Assembly: GCF_902506145.1 (NCBI RefSeq)
Contig: NZ_LR733520.1
Location: forward strand, 2,401,476-2,465,475
Origin: Burkholderia sp. 8Y
Lineage (GTDB): Bacteria > Pseudomonadota > Gammaproteobacteria > Burkholderiales > Burkholderiaceae
Length of the DNA: 64,000 bases
Reading direction: 5' to 3'
Shown piece by piece: positions 49,518 to 58,362 of this stretch. The position numbers and the translations under genes were made by a program. Position 1 is the stretch's first letter. Every line of letters starts with the position of its first letter. Under the pieces are notes generated by a model, which was not told the DNA's origin, did no database searches, and saw only the letters and a list, made by a program, of their open reading frames with translations.

Positions 49518-50281
49518 ATCGCCAGTCTTCCCTTTTTGAAGCGCCGGAAAGCGCGGTAATCGCGCCCGCGTTCACAACGCTCGAAAGCCAGTTCGACGCA
49601 CTGCCCGCCGACTGGCGCCGGCATCTGATGCCGTTCATCGAAAGCCCGCGGTTTGCGGCGCTCTGCGCGTTCGTGGATGCGGAGCGCGCCGCCGGCAAGA
49701 CCGTCTATCCCGCCGACGTATTTCGCGCGCTGCGTCTGACGCGCCCCGGCGACGTCAAAGTCATCATTCTCGGCCAGGACCCGTACCACGGCGAGGACAA
49801 GGGCGCGCCGCAAGCGCACGGCCTCGCGTTTTCGGTGCCCGCGCCGGTCCGCCCGCCGCCGTCGCTGCGCAACATCTTCAAGGAAATTCAGGCGAGTCTC
49901 GGCTTCACTGCGCCGTCGCACGGTTGCCTCGATACCTGGGCGAAGCAAGGCGTATTGCTCTTGAACACGTCGTTGACCGTCGAGCGCGACAAGGCGGGCA
50001 GTCACGCAAAGCGCGGCTGGGAGCAATGCACGGATACGCTCATCCACGAGATGGCGCTTCGGCACGACGGCCTCGTGTTCATGCTGTGGGGCGCGCACGC
50101 GCAGGCCAAGCGCGGGTTGATCGAGGGCACCGGCAAGGCGCATTGCGTGCTGGAAGCGCCGCATCCGTCGCCGCTCTCCGCGCATCGAGGGTTTTTCGGC
50201 TGCGGGCACTTCGCGCGCGCGAATGCGTATCTCGTCGAACACGGACGAGAGCCGATCGACTGGCGCTTGCCGGCTGCATGA
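49514..50281 (+). CDS. ung: Uracil-DNA glycosylase Ung
   Basis: Ung removes uracil from DNA by base excision repair. It is 255 residues from ATG 49514. The catalytic motif is LGQDPYHGEDKGAPQAHGLAFS (Asp in GQDPYH); the C-terminal HPSPLSAHRGFFGCGHF carries the Leu-intercalation loop. The N-terminal 20 residues are variable. It is terminated by a strong hairpin immediately after its stop. Confidence 0.95.
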   Translation: MNRQSSLFEAPESAVIAPAFTTLESQFDALPADWRRHLMPFIESPRFAALCAFVDAERAAGKTVYPADVFRALRLTRPGDVKVIILGQDPYHGEDKGAPQAHGLAFSVPAPVRPPPSLRNIFKEIQASLGFTAPSHGCLDTWAKQGVLLLNTSLTVERDKAGSHAKRGWEQCTDTLIHEMALRHDGLVFMLWGAHAQAKRGLIEGTGKAHCVLEAPHPSPLSAHRGFFGCGHFARANAYLVEHGREPIDWRLPAA

Positions 50282-50282
50282 A

Positions 50283-50316
50283 AAAACCCGCTGCATCGGA
50301 CGACGCAGCGGGTTTT
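50283..50316. terminator. Terminator between ung and azoR
   Basis: AAAACCCGCTGC (50283-50294) and GCAGCGGGTTTT (50305-50316) with a 10-base loop, and A/T tracts at both ends, so it may work for the convergent azoR as well as ung. Confidence 0.85.
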
Positions 50317-50340
50317 ACGATCGACGGCTCGAAAATTCGC

Positions 50341-50937
50341 TTACAGCGCGGCGATGGCCTCGCGCGCTTGCGCCAGCGCCGTGCCGGCCACGTCCGCGCC
50401 CATGTTCAGGCCTTCGGCATAGATGAAGCTGACATCGGTCATGCCGAGGAAACCGAGGAACGATTGCAGATACGGCGTCTGCGAGTCGTGCGGCGTGCCC
50501 ACATACTTGCCGCCGCGCGCCGACACCACGAACACCTTCTTGCCTTTCACGAGACCTTCCGGACCATTCGCGGTGTAGCGGAACGTGATGCCGGCCCGCG
50601 CGATCTGGTCGAAATACGCCTTTAGCTGCGACGAAATGCCGAAGTTATAGAGCGGCGCCGCGATCACGACGATATCCGCCGCTTGCAATTCGTCGATCAG
50701 CGCCATGCTCTTCGCGTCGATGGCGGCTTGCTCGGGCGTGCGCTTGTCGGCGGGCGTGAAAAACGCGCCCAGCGTGGCGTCGTCGAGGTGCGGCAGGTTG
50801 TCGGCGAGCAGATGGCGGACGACGACCTTCGCGCCCGGATTGCCTTGTTGCAGCTTCGCGGTGAGTTCGTCGGCGAGCAGCGTCGACTGAGCGCCTTGCG
50901 AACGCGCGGCGGAATTGATTTGCAGAATCGTCGTCAT
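50341..50937 (-). CDS. azoR: FMN-dependent NADH:quinone oxidoreductase / azoreductase AzoR
   Basis: This 198-residue flavodoxin-like dimeric enzyme reduces quinones and azo dyes with NADH. FMN-binding motifs are [13 protein letters not shown] near the N-terminus, [19 protein letters not shown] and SARGGKY. It starts at ATG 50937 (MTTILQINS). The gene stands alone between two terminators and the M61 peptidase gene. Confidence 0.93.
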   Translation of the reverse strand: MTTILQINSAARSQGAQSTLLADELTAKLQQGNPGAKVVVRHLLADNLPHLDDATLGAFFTPADKRTPEQAAIDAKSMALIDELQAADIVVIAAPLYNFGISSQLKAYFDQIARAGITFRYTANGPEGLVKGKKVFVVSARGGKYVGTPHDSQTPYLQSFLGFLGMTDVSFIYAEGLNMGADVAGTALAQAREAIAAL

Positions 50938-51084
50938 GATGGCTTCCTTCCTGATTGAGGAGCGGGCACTGAGCGCACCCGCGTTAGGAAGCATTGTTCG
51001 TTTTTCGACGTCCGGGAAAAAGCCGCGCGGCCGTGAAGGATCGTTGCACCCGTAGAACAATCCTCCGACGTCCGCTGCGTTCTT

Positions 51085-52902
51085 TCAAGCTTTCAGCCAG
51101 CGTTCGCGCCACTGCTTCGACGGACCGCGGCCATCCATCGCGGTCAGCACGTATCGCGACACTTCCGGCGCGTCGAGCCGAACTTCCGTGCGGCGCAGTT
51201 CGTCGCGGCGGAACGTGTGGACCTCGATTCTCGCGCCCGGCAGATAGCGCGACAGCAGCGCGTCGAGATTCGATCCAGTGACGCGCAACCCGTCGATGGC
51301 CACGAGCACGTCGCCCGCCGACAGTCCCGCCTTCTGCGCCGCGCCGCCGTCGTGGACGACCGCGAGCGTCGACTCGGCGCCGCCGCGCACGCGCGCCCCG
51401 AGCGACGGCTTACCGGCCGTGCCGTTGGTCGGCATGTCGGGCGCGAGTGCAATGCCGAACGGCTCGAACAGCGCGTCGAGCGGCAAGTCGCGCGTGCCGC
51501 GCACGCCATCGCGAAAGAGCGCGCGCAGATCGGCGCCGGTCGCCTCCGCGAAAAGCGCCTCGACGTCTTCTTCGCGGATGCCGCGCGGCTTGCCGGTGTA
51601 GAAATCGCGGCCGTATCGCTGCCACAGCAGCCGCATGACGTCATCCAGCGACTTGCGGTTGTCCGTCTGCGCGCGAATCGACAAATCGAACGCCAGCGCG
51701 AGCAGCGATCCCTTCTGGTAATAGCTGACGATGGCGTTGGGCGCGTTCTCGTCGGCGCGGTAGTACTTGACCCACGCATCGAACGAACTCTGCGCGACCG
51801 ATTGCTTCAGCCGGCCGCTGCCGCGCAGCACGCCGCCGATGGTCTTGCCGAGCAGCGAGAAATAGTCGCCCGCGCTGATGAGCCCGCTGCGCACCAGCAT
51901 GAGGTCATCGTAATAGGACGTGAAGCCCTCGAAGAGCCACAGCAGCGACGTGTAATTTTCCTGCGACAGATCGTAGGGCGCGAACGCCGCCGGCTTGATG
52001 CGCTTCACGTTCCACGTATGGAAGTACTCGTGGCTGCACAAGCCCAGGTACGTGCGATAGCCGTCCGTCATTTCCGGGCGGCCCTGCACCGGAAGGTCGG
52101 TGCGATTGCAGATCAGCGCCGTCGAAGCGCGATGCTCCAGCCCGCCGTAACCATCGCTGACGGCGACGGTCATGAACACGTAGCGGTCCATCGGCGCTTT
52201 TTTCGTGCGCGGTTCGAAAAACGCGATCTGCGCTTCGCACACGCGCTTCAGGTCGGCGGCGAGCCGCTGCATGTCGAGCGCGACGACGCGCCCCGCGATC
52301 ACGATGTCATGCTTGACGCCGTGCGCGGTGAAGTTGCCGAGCGCGAATTCGCCGAGCGTGACGGGATGATCGACCAGTTCGTCGTAGTTCGCCGCTTCGT
52401 AGCTGCCGAAAGCGTAGCGTTTCGTCCCGCGCGATTCGGCAAGCGCCGTCGCGACGCGCCAGTTGCGGTGCGCGCCGCCCGGCGGCGGTTGAATATCGAC
52501 CAGGCAAGGTGCGCCCGCCTGCCCTTCCACCGCCAGAAAGACGCTCGTGCCGTTGAAGAAGCCGACCGTATCGTCGAGATGCGCGGCGCGCACCGACATG
52601 TCCCACGCATAGACTTCGTAGCGCAGCGTGAGCGGGCCGTCGAGCGGCGCGGCTTGCCACGCGTGCTTGTCGGTCTTCTCGATGGCGACGCGCCGGCCCG
52701 CCGCGTTGAACGCCTGCAACGTCACGATGTTGCGCGCGAATTCGCGGATCATGTAGCTGCCCGGAATCCACACTGGCAGCAGGAATCGCTGCCCGGCCGG
52801 GTCCGGCTGCGCGACGGTCAGCGTCACTTCGAACAGATGCGCCGCCGGGTTCTTCGGACCAATGCTGTAGCGCACCGGTTGCGTGACTGAACTCGTTGCC
52901 AT
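51085..52902 (-). CDS. M61 family metallopeptidase with PDZ domain
   Basis: This 605-residue protein is in the M61 glycyl-aminopeptidase family. The zinc motif HEYFH lies in LCSHEYFHTWNVKRIKP near residue 290; the C-terminal half carries the PDZ-like domain (SAGDVLVAIDGLRVTGSNLDALLSRYLPG). No signal peptide is evident, so the location is probably cytoplasmic. I chose ATG 52902 (MATSSVTQPVRYSI); an ATG at 52953 would add a positively charged leader rich in Arg and Thr. Natural substrate is not known. Confidence 0.9.
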   Translation of the reverse strand: MATSSVTQPVRYSIGPKNPAAHLFEVTLTVAQPDPAGQRFLLPVWIPGSYMIREFARNIVTLQAFNAAGRRVAIEKTDKHAWQAAPLDGPLTLRYEVYAWDMSVRAAHLDDTVGFFNGTSVFLAVEGQAGAPCLVDIQPPPGGAHRNWRVATALAESRGTKRYAFGSYEAANYDELVDHPVTLGEFALGNFTAHGVKHDIVIAGRVVALDMQRLAADLKRVCEAQIAFFEPRTKKAPMDRYVFMTVAVSDGYGGLEHRASTALICNRTDLPVQGRPEMTDGYRTYLGLCSHEYFHTWNVKRIKPAAFAPYDLSQENYTSLLWLFEGFTSYYDDLMLVRSGLISAGDYFSLLGKTIGGVLRGSGRLKQSVAQSSFDAWVKYYRADENAPNAIVSYYQKGSLLALAFDLSIRAQTDNRKSLDDVMRLLWQRYGRDFYTGKPRGIREEDVEALFAEATGADLRALFRDGVRGTRDLPLDALFEPFGIALAPDMPTNGTAGKPSLGARVRGGAESTLAVVHDGGAAQKAGLSAGDVLVAIDGLRVTGSNLDALLSRYLPGARIEVHTFRRDELRRTEVRLDAPEVSRYVLTAMDGRGPSKQWRERWLKA

Positions 52903-52964
52903 ATGCGTCCTTGTTCTTGTTCTGGGCGTTGCTTCATTGCGCGTCGTGCGCAACGGCGAGCCGT

Positions 52965-52993
52965 AAAAAGAAAGGAGGCGCTCTCGCGCCTCC
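52965..52993 (-). terminator. dsbC intrinsic terminator
   Basis: On the minus strand GGAGGCGC pairs with GCGCCTCC around a 4-base loop and runs into TTTCTTTTT (complement of 52965-52973), 20 bases after the dsbC stop. Confidence 0.85.
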
Positions 52994-53013
52994 CTTGCCT
53001 GATCGGGCCGTGC

Positions 53014-53745
53014 TCAGTGCGCGGCCGAGATTTCCTTCTCCAGCCGGTCGGCGGGCACTGCGCCCGGCAGACGGCGTCCGTCCGCGAGGAACACGGTCGG
53101 CGTGCCGGAGACGTTCATCGCGTGGCCGAGCTTCAGGTTCTTGTCGATCGCGGCGGTGTCGCACGTGCCGGCGGTGGTCGGCGGCTTGCGGTCGAGCATC
53201 CAGCTTTCCCAGCTCATCGCGCGGTCCTTCGAGCACCAGATCGACTTTGATTTCTCCGTCGAATCCGGCGACAGCACCGGATAGAGGAACGTGTAGACGG
53301 TCACGTTGTCGATGGACTTCAGCGACGATTCCAGCTGCTTGCAATACGGACAGTTCGGATCGGAGAACACGGCGATCTTGCGGCTGCCGTTGCCTTTGAC
53401 GACCTTCACCGCGTTCTCGAACGGCAGCTTCGCGAAGTCGATCTTGTTGGTTTGCGCGAGCCGCGCTTCGGTCAGATTCTTGTTGCTGCGCGTATCGACC
53501 AGATCGCCGATCATCACGTAGTTGCCGGTTGCGTCGCTATAGACGATCTGCGAGCCGAGGTTCACTTCGTAGAGCCCCGGTATCGGCGTCTTGTCGATGC
53601 TCTTGATGGTCGCTTCGCCCATGCGCGATTCGAGCGTCGATTTCAGTTTGTCCGTGGTTTGGTCGGCCTGCGCCGAACATCCGAGTCCGAGCGTCACGGC
53701 AAGCGTTGCTGCCGCGGCAAGGGCGAGGCGAAGAGTGGTTTTCAT
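53014..53745 (-). CDS. dsbC: Thiol:disulfide isomerase DsbC
   Basis: DsbC rearranges wrong disulfides in the periplasm. It is 243 residues: a signal peptide (about 27 residues, ending SAQA), the dimerisation domain, then a thioredoxin domain with the active site CPYC in FSDPNCPYCKQL. A second Cys pair (IWCSKD and AGTCDTA) is the structural disulfide of DsbC-type proteins. It is downstream of the ubiH-like gene on the same strand, 76 bases away. Confidence 0.93.
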   Translation of the reverse strand: MKTTLRLALAAAATLAVTLGLGCSAQADQTTDKLKSTLESRMGEATIKSIDKTPIPGLYEVNLGSQIVYSDATGNYVMIGDLVDTRSNKNLTEARLAQTNKIDFAKLPFENAVKVVKGNGSRKIAVFSDPNCPYCKQLESSLKSIDNVTVYTFLYPVLSPDSTEKSKSIWCSKDRAMSWESWMLDRKPPTTAGTCDTAAIDKNLKLGHAMNVSGTPTVFLADGRRLPGAVPADRLEKEISAAH

Positions 53746-53821
53746 GCCGTTTCCCGAGAGTGGGGGCGACGCGTGAGGTGCGCGCCCGCCGTGGAGATTA
53801 AGTGCGATCGCTGCTGACGCC

Positions 53822-54994
53822 TCACCCGAGCGCCGCCGACACCAGCCAGCGTTTGGCGAGCGGCTGCGCGCCGACGAGCGCCATGCCCGTGTTGCGGACC
53901 GCCTGCGCGAACGTGCCCGGCGCCGAAAAGAGCCGCTGCATGCCGTCCGTCACGACCATCAGCTTCTGAATGTCTTCCCGGCGCGCGCGCTCGTAGCGGC
54001 GCAGCAGGATTGGATCGCCGAGATCGCGGAAGGCTTCCTTGTTGGCGATGACGTCGGCGAGCGCGGCGACATCGCGTAGGCCGAGATTCATGCCCTGCCC
54101 GCACAGCGGATGAATGAGATGCGCGGCATCGCCGACGAGCGCGACGCGCGGCGCGATGAGCCGGTCCACCGTCTGCAGCCCGAGCGGGAAGCCCTGCGCG
54201 GGCGTCACGCATTCCAGCGCGCCGAGCGTGTTTTCCGTGGCCTCTTCGACTTTCGCGGCCAGTTGTGCCGGATCGAGCGCAAGCAGCTCGTCCGCGTGCC
54301 CGGTGCGCGCCGACCAGACGAGCGACACGTGATCGCCCGGAAGCGGCAGGAGCGCGATGATTTCGGTATCGCGAAACCACTGATAGGCCGTTTCGCCGTG
54401 CGGCCGCTCGGCCTTGAAGTTCGCGACGACACCCGTCTGCCGGTAGTCGCGGCGATGCATCTTCGCGCCCATTTGCGCGCGCACCCACGAATGCGCGCCG
54501 TCCGCCCCGACGATCAGATCCGTCTGCAGCGTCTCGCCGCTCGAAAGAACGACGTGCGCGGCGTCGTCGTCGATCGTCATGCCCTGTGCGCGCGCCTCGA
54601 ACCACGACAGGCTCGGCTGAAAGCGCAACGCGGCGTCGAGCGCCTGTTCGATCAACGTCGATTCGACGATCCACGCAAGCTGCGGCACCGAAGCCTGAAA
54701 CGCCGAGAAGTGCAGCTCGGCGTGCGTGTCGCCGAAAACGCGCATGTCGAACACCGGGCCGAGCCGCGAGCGATCGAGCGCCTGCCACACGCGCAGCCGT
54801 TCGAGCAGCGTCTCTGAACTGGACGACAGCGCGTAGATGCGCGAATCGAACACGGCGCCTGCGGCCAGGCCCGCCGCGGGCGGCGCGAGCAGCGCGACAC
54901 GCCGGCCCGACTGAGCGAGCGCGAGCGCGGCCGTCTTGCCGACGAGCCCGCCACCGACGACGACCGCGTGAAAGGTCAAGGGATGCGAAGTCAT
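53822..54994 (-). CDS. UbiH/UbiF/VisC/COQ6 family FAD monooxygenase
   Basis: This 390-residue flavoprotein hydroxylase acts in ubiquinone biosynthesis. FAD motifs are [21 protein letters not shown] at the N-terminus, [18 protein letters not shown] and [21 protein letters not shown]. The exact ring position it hydroxylates (UbiH, UbiI or UbiF type) cannot be fixed, though with coq7 present, C5 or C6 hydroxylation is likely. It is followed by dsbC. ATG 54994 is at the conserved start; longer frames upstream are not needed. Divergent from ychF. Confidence 0.9.
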   Translation of the reverse strand: MTSHPLTFHAVVVGGGLVGKTAALALAQSGRRVALLAPPAAGLAAGAVFDSRIYALSSSSETLLERLRVWQALDRSRLGPVFDMRVFGDTHAELHFSAFQASVPQLAWIVESTLIEQALDAALRFQPSLSWFEARAQGMTIDDDAAHVVLSSGETLQTDLIVGADGAHSWVRAQMGAKMHRRDYRQTGVVANFKAERPHGETAYQWFRDTEIIALLPLPGDHVSLVWSARTGHADELLALDPAQLAAKVEEATENTLGALECVTPAQGFPLGLQTVDRLIAPRVALVGDAAHLIHPLCGQGMNLGLRDVAALADVIANKEAFRDLGDPILLRRYERARREDIQKLMVVTDGMQRLFSAPGTFAQAVRNTGMALVGAQPLAKRWLVSAALG

Positions 54995-55194
54995 CCGGGC
55001 ATTATAGCCGCGAGGGTTGCGCGGGTTTTGCCGCTCGCCGGACGAAAACGCAGGCGCGGCCCGGCGGTACAATAGCGGTTTGCCCGGCCGCCCGAGCGGC
55101 CGCCGCGCTGGCGGGCGCGCTTGTCGCCGCCCGGCGCGCATCGTTTGACGAAACCCGCGCGGCGAAGCGCCGTCTCACCAGTTCGAAGGATTCC

Positions 55195-55299
55195 ATGAGC
55201 CTCCAATGCGGCATCGTCGGCTTGCCTAACGTCGGCAAGTCCACGCTTTTCAATGCACTGACCAAGGCGGGGATTGCCGCCGAGAATTATCCGTTCTGA
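55195..55299 (+). pseudogene. ychF: ychF 5' fragment, cut after codon 34
   Basis: The first 34 residues, [20 protein letters not shown]..., are the start of the Obg-type ATPase YchF, with its P-loop [16 protein letters not shown] site precedes the ATG, and TACAAT (about 55069) may be the -10. The normal protein of about 364 residues continues NYPFCTIEPN; here NYPF is followed by a TGA stop and unrelated sequence. The break comes at base 55298/55299, the junction with the island. The remaining ~330 codons are not in the window, and may lie beyond the island. Confidence 0.9.
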
Positions 55300-55433
55300 C
55301 GGTCCGCTTGGTTTTGCCTTTGGAAGCAGTAGGTTAGTGAATCCCCGGCAACACCTAGCAACAAAACAAGAACAAAATCGAGGCTCTTTTCATGAGCGCC
55401 TAATCATACCTCCAGTGCGCCATCGCTTCCGTG

Positions 55434-55832
55434 TTATTGATCGATGTCCGGCTTGTCATCTCGCATCACGTGGTAGGTGCCATCCCGCCAATCAATAGCC
55501 CACGCGTGTTGATCTCTAAGATAGACCGTGCATACGTCTGGAGAAGGAGGATCGTTCCAACCTTTCTCGGTAACTGCCGGCAGACCGTTAGGCAGGAAGT
55601 AATGCATGGCAGTGACCCCCTTGTGACCGATAGAATGCCCGGACGTAAGACAAGGCTGCCTTAGAATCGTCAACCGCGATTCCCACCTACCGCCCGACTC
55701 TATTGGAATGACATGCATCAGCGAGGCTAACGGCTCCTGCCAATAGACGTAGACGCAGCCGACACTCAATAGCGCACACACCCCGAATAAGAGGCTCCTC
55801 TTCTTCAAGTAGGCGGTACCATGCGACGTCAT
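55434..55832 (-). CDS. Hypothetical membrane-anchored protein
   Basis: This 132-residue protein has a basic N-terminus (KKR) and one hydrophobic segment about residues 12-30 (SLLFGVCALLSVGCVYVYW), then a soluble domain of unknown fold rich in Trp, Asp and His. The start ATGA overlaps the stop of the lipoprotein gene upstream, so the two are probably translated together. No family recognised. The hydrophobic segment may be a signal anchor rather than a cleaved signal. Confidence 0.6.
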   Translation of the reverse strand: MTSHGTAYLKKRSLLFGVCALLSVGCVYVYWQEPLASLMHVIPIESGGRWESRLTILRQPCLTSGHSIGHKGVTAMHYFLPNGLPAVTEKGWNDPPSPDVCTVYLRDQHAWAIDWRDGTYHVMRDDKPDIDQ

Positions 55833-56308
55833 TGGACTTGGAGCCGCTTGGTCTTCTGCGCCTGAAATTCTGCGTCACTGATGACCCCAGCGTCCTTAAG
55901 TGCCTTCAACTTTATTAGATCTGTGTAAAGATCGGGAGCTTGCTGTCGTGAGACCGCAGCGCGTGGAGACTCAGTAATTTCGACACGCTGACTCGTCAAC
56001 TTCGTACTATCGAAGTCGCCCTTCTTGCCGAAACTGACAACTCGTCCATTCCTAACCGCGACGAAATAGTCCTCGGGAAAATTTCCGTCTGCCGCAATGA
56101 CCGTTTTGACCCACCGATACTGAAGATATTCAAGATCTGCCATAGAGGAAATTGATTTGGGCTCCCCCAATGTTTGAATAACTTCCTGCCGCGTCATACC
56201 GACAGAGATTTTGTTCATTTGATCTGCGGTACCGAAGACCATTGCCATGCAGCCGGTGAGCGACAACGCAGCAACACATAATAGCAGTTTTACATATGCT
56301 TTTCTCAT
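55829..56308 (-). CDS. Lipoprotein with BamE/SmpA-like and SHOCT-like regions
   Basis: This 159-residue lipoprotein begins MRKAYVKLLLCVAALSLTGC, a signal with a lipobox LTG/C at Cys20. The next segment, DQMNKISVGMTRQEVIQTLGEPKSI, follows the BamE/SmpA-type pattern (GMTRQEV...LG.P), and the C-terminus, LIKLKALKDAGVISDAEFQAQKTKRL, is a SHOCT-like bacterial oligomerisation helix pair. That mixture suggests a secreted scaffold rather than a BamE orthologue. It overlaps the next gene by 4 bases. Confidence 0.75.
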   Translation of the reverse strand: MRKAYVKLLLCVAALSLTGCMAMVFGTADQMNKISVGMTRQEVIQTLGEPKSISSMADLEYLQYRWVKTVIAADGNFPEDYFVAVRNGRVVSFGKKGDFDSTKLTSQRVEITESPRAAVSRQQAPDLYTDLIKLKALKDAGVISDAEFQAQKTKRLQVQ

Positions 56309-56360
56309 AGCAACCCACTCTTTGTTTCTGATTAGATGGCGGCAGCAGACACCGTGTGTT

Positions 56361-56828
56361 TCATGCTGGATTCAAAAGAGGCTTTATGCCGAATATCAAT
56401 CCAGATCGCACTTTCATCTCGAATTCATACGCTTCTCTGCTAGAACTAACAACGGCAAATTGATAATCGAAATTGCGGCGGATGTATGCTTTGGTCAATC
56501 GGTCTAGAGTGTTCTCCCCCGACGCAAACTTCCGCAACTCATCCAGCCCCAAGCTGGGCAAGACCAGCCGATTGGCGACATACACACAAAATTGGTCGCC
56601 GCTTAGTCGCCCGGACGCGTGGCTTTCCAGTCGAGTTACGAGTCCATATCGCGCTCTTCCCGCAACCTTCGCTTTTTCGATTTCCCTGCCGGACATTCCC
56701 GCGTAAATGAAGGCATCGTTATGCCAAATTACGTACACACCTGCACCCACTGCCGGAATACTGGTATTGGGCCAGTCTGAAAAACGGTACCTAGGAGAAA
56801 AGGCTCCAGTGTCGAGGCTCTCAATCAT
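56361..56828 (-). CDS. GIY-YIG-like nuclease domain protein
   Basis: This 155-residue protein has GVYVIWHNDAFIYAGMSG near residue 29, matching the GIY-YIG motif pair GVY-(N)-IYAG, then Arg in ARYGLVTRLESHASGR and a Glu in YEFEMKVRSG that fits the metal-binding site. It could be a nuclease or an intein/homing-type enzyme. I chose ATG 56828 (MIESLDTG); longer frames start at TTG 56885 without a clear ribosome site. It is between two small lipoprotein genes on the minus strand. Activity not shown. Confidence 0.7.
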   Translation of the reverse strand: MIESLDTGAFSPRYRFSDWPNTSIPAVGAGVYVIWHNDAFIYAGMSGREIEKAKVAGRARYGLVTRLESHASGRLSGDQFCVYVANRLVLPSLGLDELRKFASGENTLDRLTKAYIRRNFDYQFAVVSSSREAYEFEMKVRSGLIFGIKPLLNPA

Positions 56829-56919
56829 CGCGTGTTGCGTAGGTTGGCAATTGGAAAGCTTCACGCTGGAGAAGCCCCCGAGCAAAGCAGGTTTCTCCCT
56901 TCTGTGTCTTTAGCAGGTT

Positions 56920-57207
56920 TTAACTCGGCAAACACCTGAACTGGACCTCTGCCGATGCGTAAGTACCGATACCAGAATCTTTGCCGGTGCTTCCGACCGG
57001 TGACATAACGCGACCCTGATTAGCACAAAACGTCGAAGCGTCTCGGAACATGCGAGCTTTCACGCCGCTTCCAGAGAAATCGGTGAAGTTTCCCAATCCA
57101 CCAATCATATAGAGATCGGGACCAATCTGCTGAACGCCGTCGGTACCCATCGTGGAGGCACACCCGGCCAAAGCAGTCACGAAGGCGCATGCAACAAGTC
57201 TTTTCAT
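56920..57207 (-). CDS. Small lipoprotein, unknown
   Basis: From ATG 57207 the product is 95 residues: MKRLVACAFVTALAGCAST with a lipobox LAG/C at Cys16, then a Gly-rich soluble part with RDASTFCANQGRVMSP and a final CLPS. Two more cysteines outside the lipobox could form a disulfide. The in-frame ATG at 57240 adds 11 residues without a ribosome site. It lies 91 bases before the next lipoprotein gene, divergent. No family recognised. Confidence 0.7.
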   Translation of the reverse strand: MKRLVACAFVTALAGCASTMGTDGVQQIGPDLYMIGGLGNFTDFSGSGVKARMFRDASTFCANQGRVMSPVGSTGKDSGIGTYASAEVQFRCLPS

Positions 57208-57382
57208 TGAATCAGTCCGAATGGTGTAAGAAAGGCACATAACAAGCGGGAAGGGTCGCCAGTGCGTTTACGGACAAATAGTCTGGGACTTTAATAAGCC
57301 ACTGCGCGATTCCCTTAAGTTTCTTCTCATCGTGTCGTTAACCGATGAAGCGCATTGCCGAAAACGTCTATTGAGGACCAAA

Positions 57383-57610
57383 ATGAAAGCTCTTTTAGCC
57401 AGTCTTATCGCTGCCGTTGCCCTCGCAGGGTGTGCGGCACCTGACGTCGATTGGACTCATGCCGAGCAGTCTTGCTCTACCCGGTGCACCGATGGATACA
57501 ACCAGTGCATTTCGAAGTTCACCATGACACCCTTCCTGACCCAGCATGGTTGTAATGAGTCCCTGAAGGTCTGCGCTTCCTCCTGCGGAGCCAAAGTAGC
57601 AGTCCAGTAA
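57383..57610 (+). CDS. Cysteine-rich lipoprotein with palindromic Cys spacing
   Basis: From ATG 57383 the protein is 75 residues: MKALLASLIAAVALAGCAAPD has a lipobox LAG/C, and the mature part has six more cysteines spaced CX3CX6C (CSTRCTDGYNQC) and CX6CX3C (CNESLKVCASSC), a mirror arrangement. This suggests two or three disulfides or a metal site in the periplasm. I know no named family with exactly this spacing. A longer frame from 57332 lacks a clear ribosome site. Confidence 0.72.
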   Translation: MKALLASLIAAVALAGCAAPDVDWTHAEQSCSTRCTDGYNQCISKFTMTPFLTQHGCNESLKVCASSCGAKVAVQ

Positions 57611-57955
57611 TCTAAGACCATGAAGCCCTTGTTGAAGCTGTGCAAGGATCCAAGCCCTACCCATATGCCCTCTTTCGGCAAACATAGCCCCCGTTTCTGC
57701 TGTTCCCTGCCAGCCTGACACCCCGCCACTTTGGCCAAAGCCGATCAAATTTCAGGAAAGGTCCTCACTCGTCAGCGATTCAACAACAACAACTCGGCTC
57801 TAGAGGCGACTTTTTTGAAGTCATTCCTTGGAGCGATAGGGGGTACTTCCGCCAGCCAGCTTCGAATGAAAACCACGGTTTCCGCCCGTGGCGGTGGAGC
57901 ACGCCGCCAGCCGCCTACAATTAGGGCTGCACCACCACAACCGAGATCAAACCCA
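57611..57955 (+). other. Intergenic region with repeat copy A
   Basis: 345 bases without a sure gene. It contains the repeat copy A described separately (57781-57925) and, before it, sequence with no recognisable signal. Confidence 0.5.
57781..57925 (+). repeat. Degenerate repeat copy A (phage leader-like)
   Basis: It shares with copy B (58647-58794) the order CAACAAC, a GGCxACTTTTTTGAA block that reads GDFFEVIPWSDRGYF, GAGCGATAGGGG, TTCGAA and a hairpin-like CCCGTGGCGGTGG...CACGCCGCC. Similarity is roughly two bases in three by eye. The encoded pattern FFExIPxSDRG recurs in both copies with synonymous changes, so at least part was once coding. Confidence 0.6.
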
Positions 57956-58219
57956 ATGAAAAAAACCCTGTCCTGTTTCGCGCTGTCGCTCCTTTCCTTT
58001 GCTACACATGCTGCTCCCCTTCAGTGGAATCCCGTACCAGTGCCAAGCGGTAACAACTACGGCAACTACTATGGCCAAGGCCAAAGCACGTCTACGACGC
58101 AGATGATCGGCGATATGGCGTACACCCAGCAGAACTACACCGACGATCAGGGATATCAAAGGACGCGTAACTGCTATTCACAGCAGGTCGGCAATCAAAT
58201 CCTGACACGCTGCGATTGA
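57956..58219 (+). CDS. Small secreted protein, unknown
   Basis: From ATG 57956 the product is 87 residues with signal MKKTLSCFALSLLSFATHAAP; the mature part is Asn/Tyr/Gln/Ser-rich (NNYGNYYGQGQSTSTT) and ends with two cysteines (NCYSQ and LTRCD), possibly one disulfide. The frame is open upstream to 57731 but runs through repeat copy A. It lies just after copy A. No family recognised. Confidence 0.65.
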   Translation: MKKTLSCFALSLLSFATHAAPLQWNPVPVPSGNNYGNYYGQGQSTSTTQMIGDMAYTQQNYTDDQGYQRTRNCYSQQVGNQILTRCD

Positions 58220-58362
58220 GACTCGCGGAGCGCTAAGGCGTACACAAAAGGCCATCGGGAAGCGGCTTGGCCCTGATGCTGCTGACACCTGAGGCTACTA
58301 CTCTCAAAAGGTGTGCCTTCGATCAAAAACAAAATAACCTTAAAACCACCGCACGGACCGCA

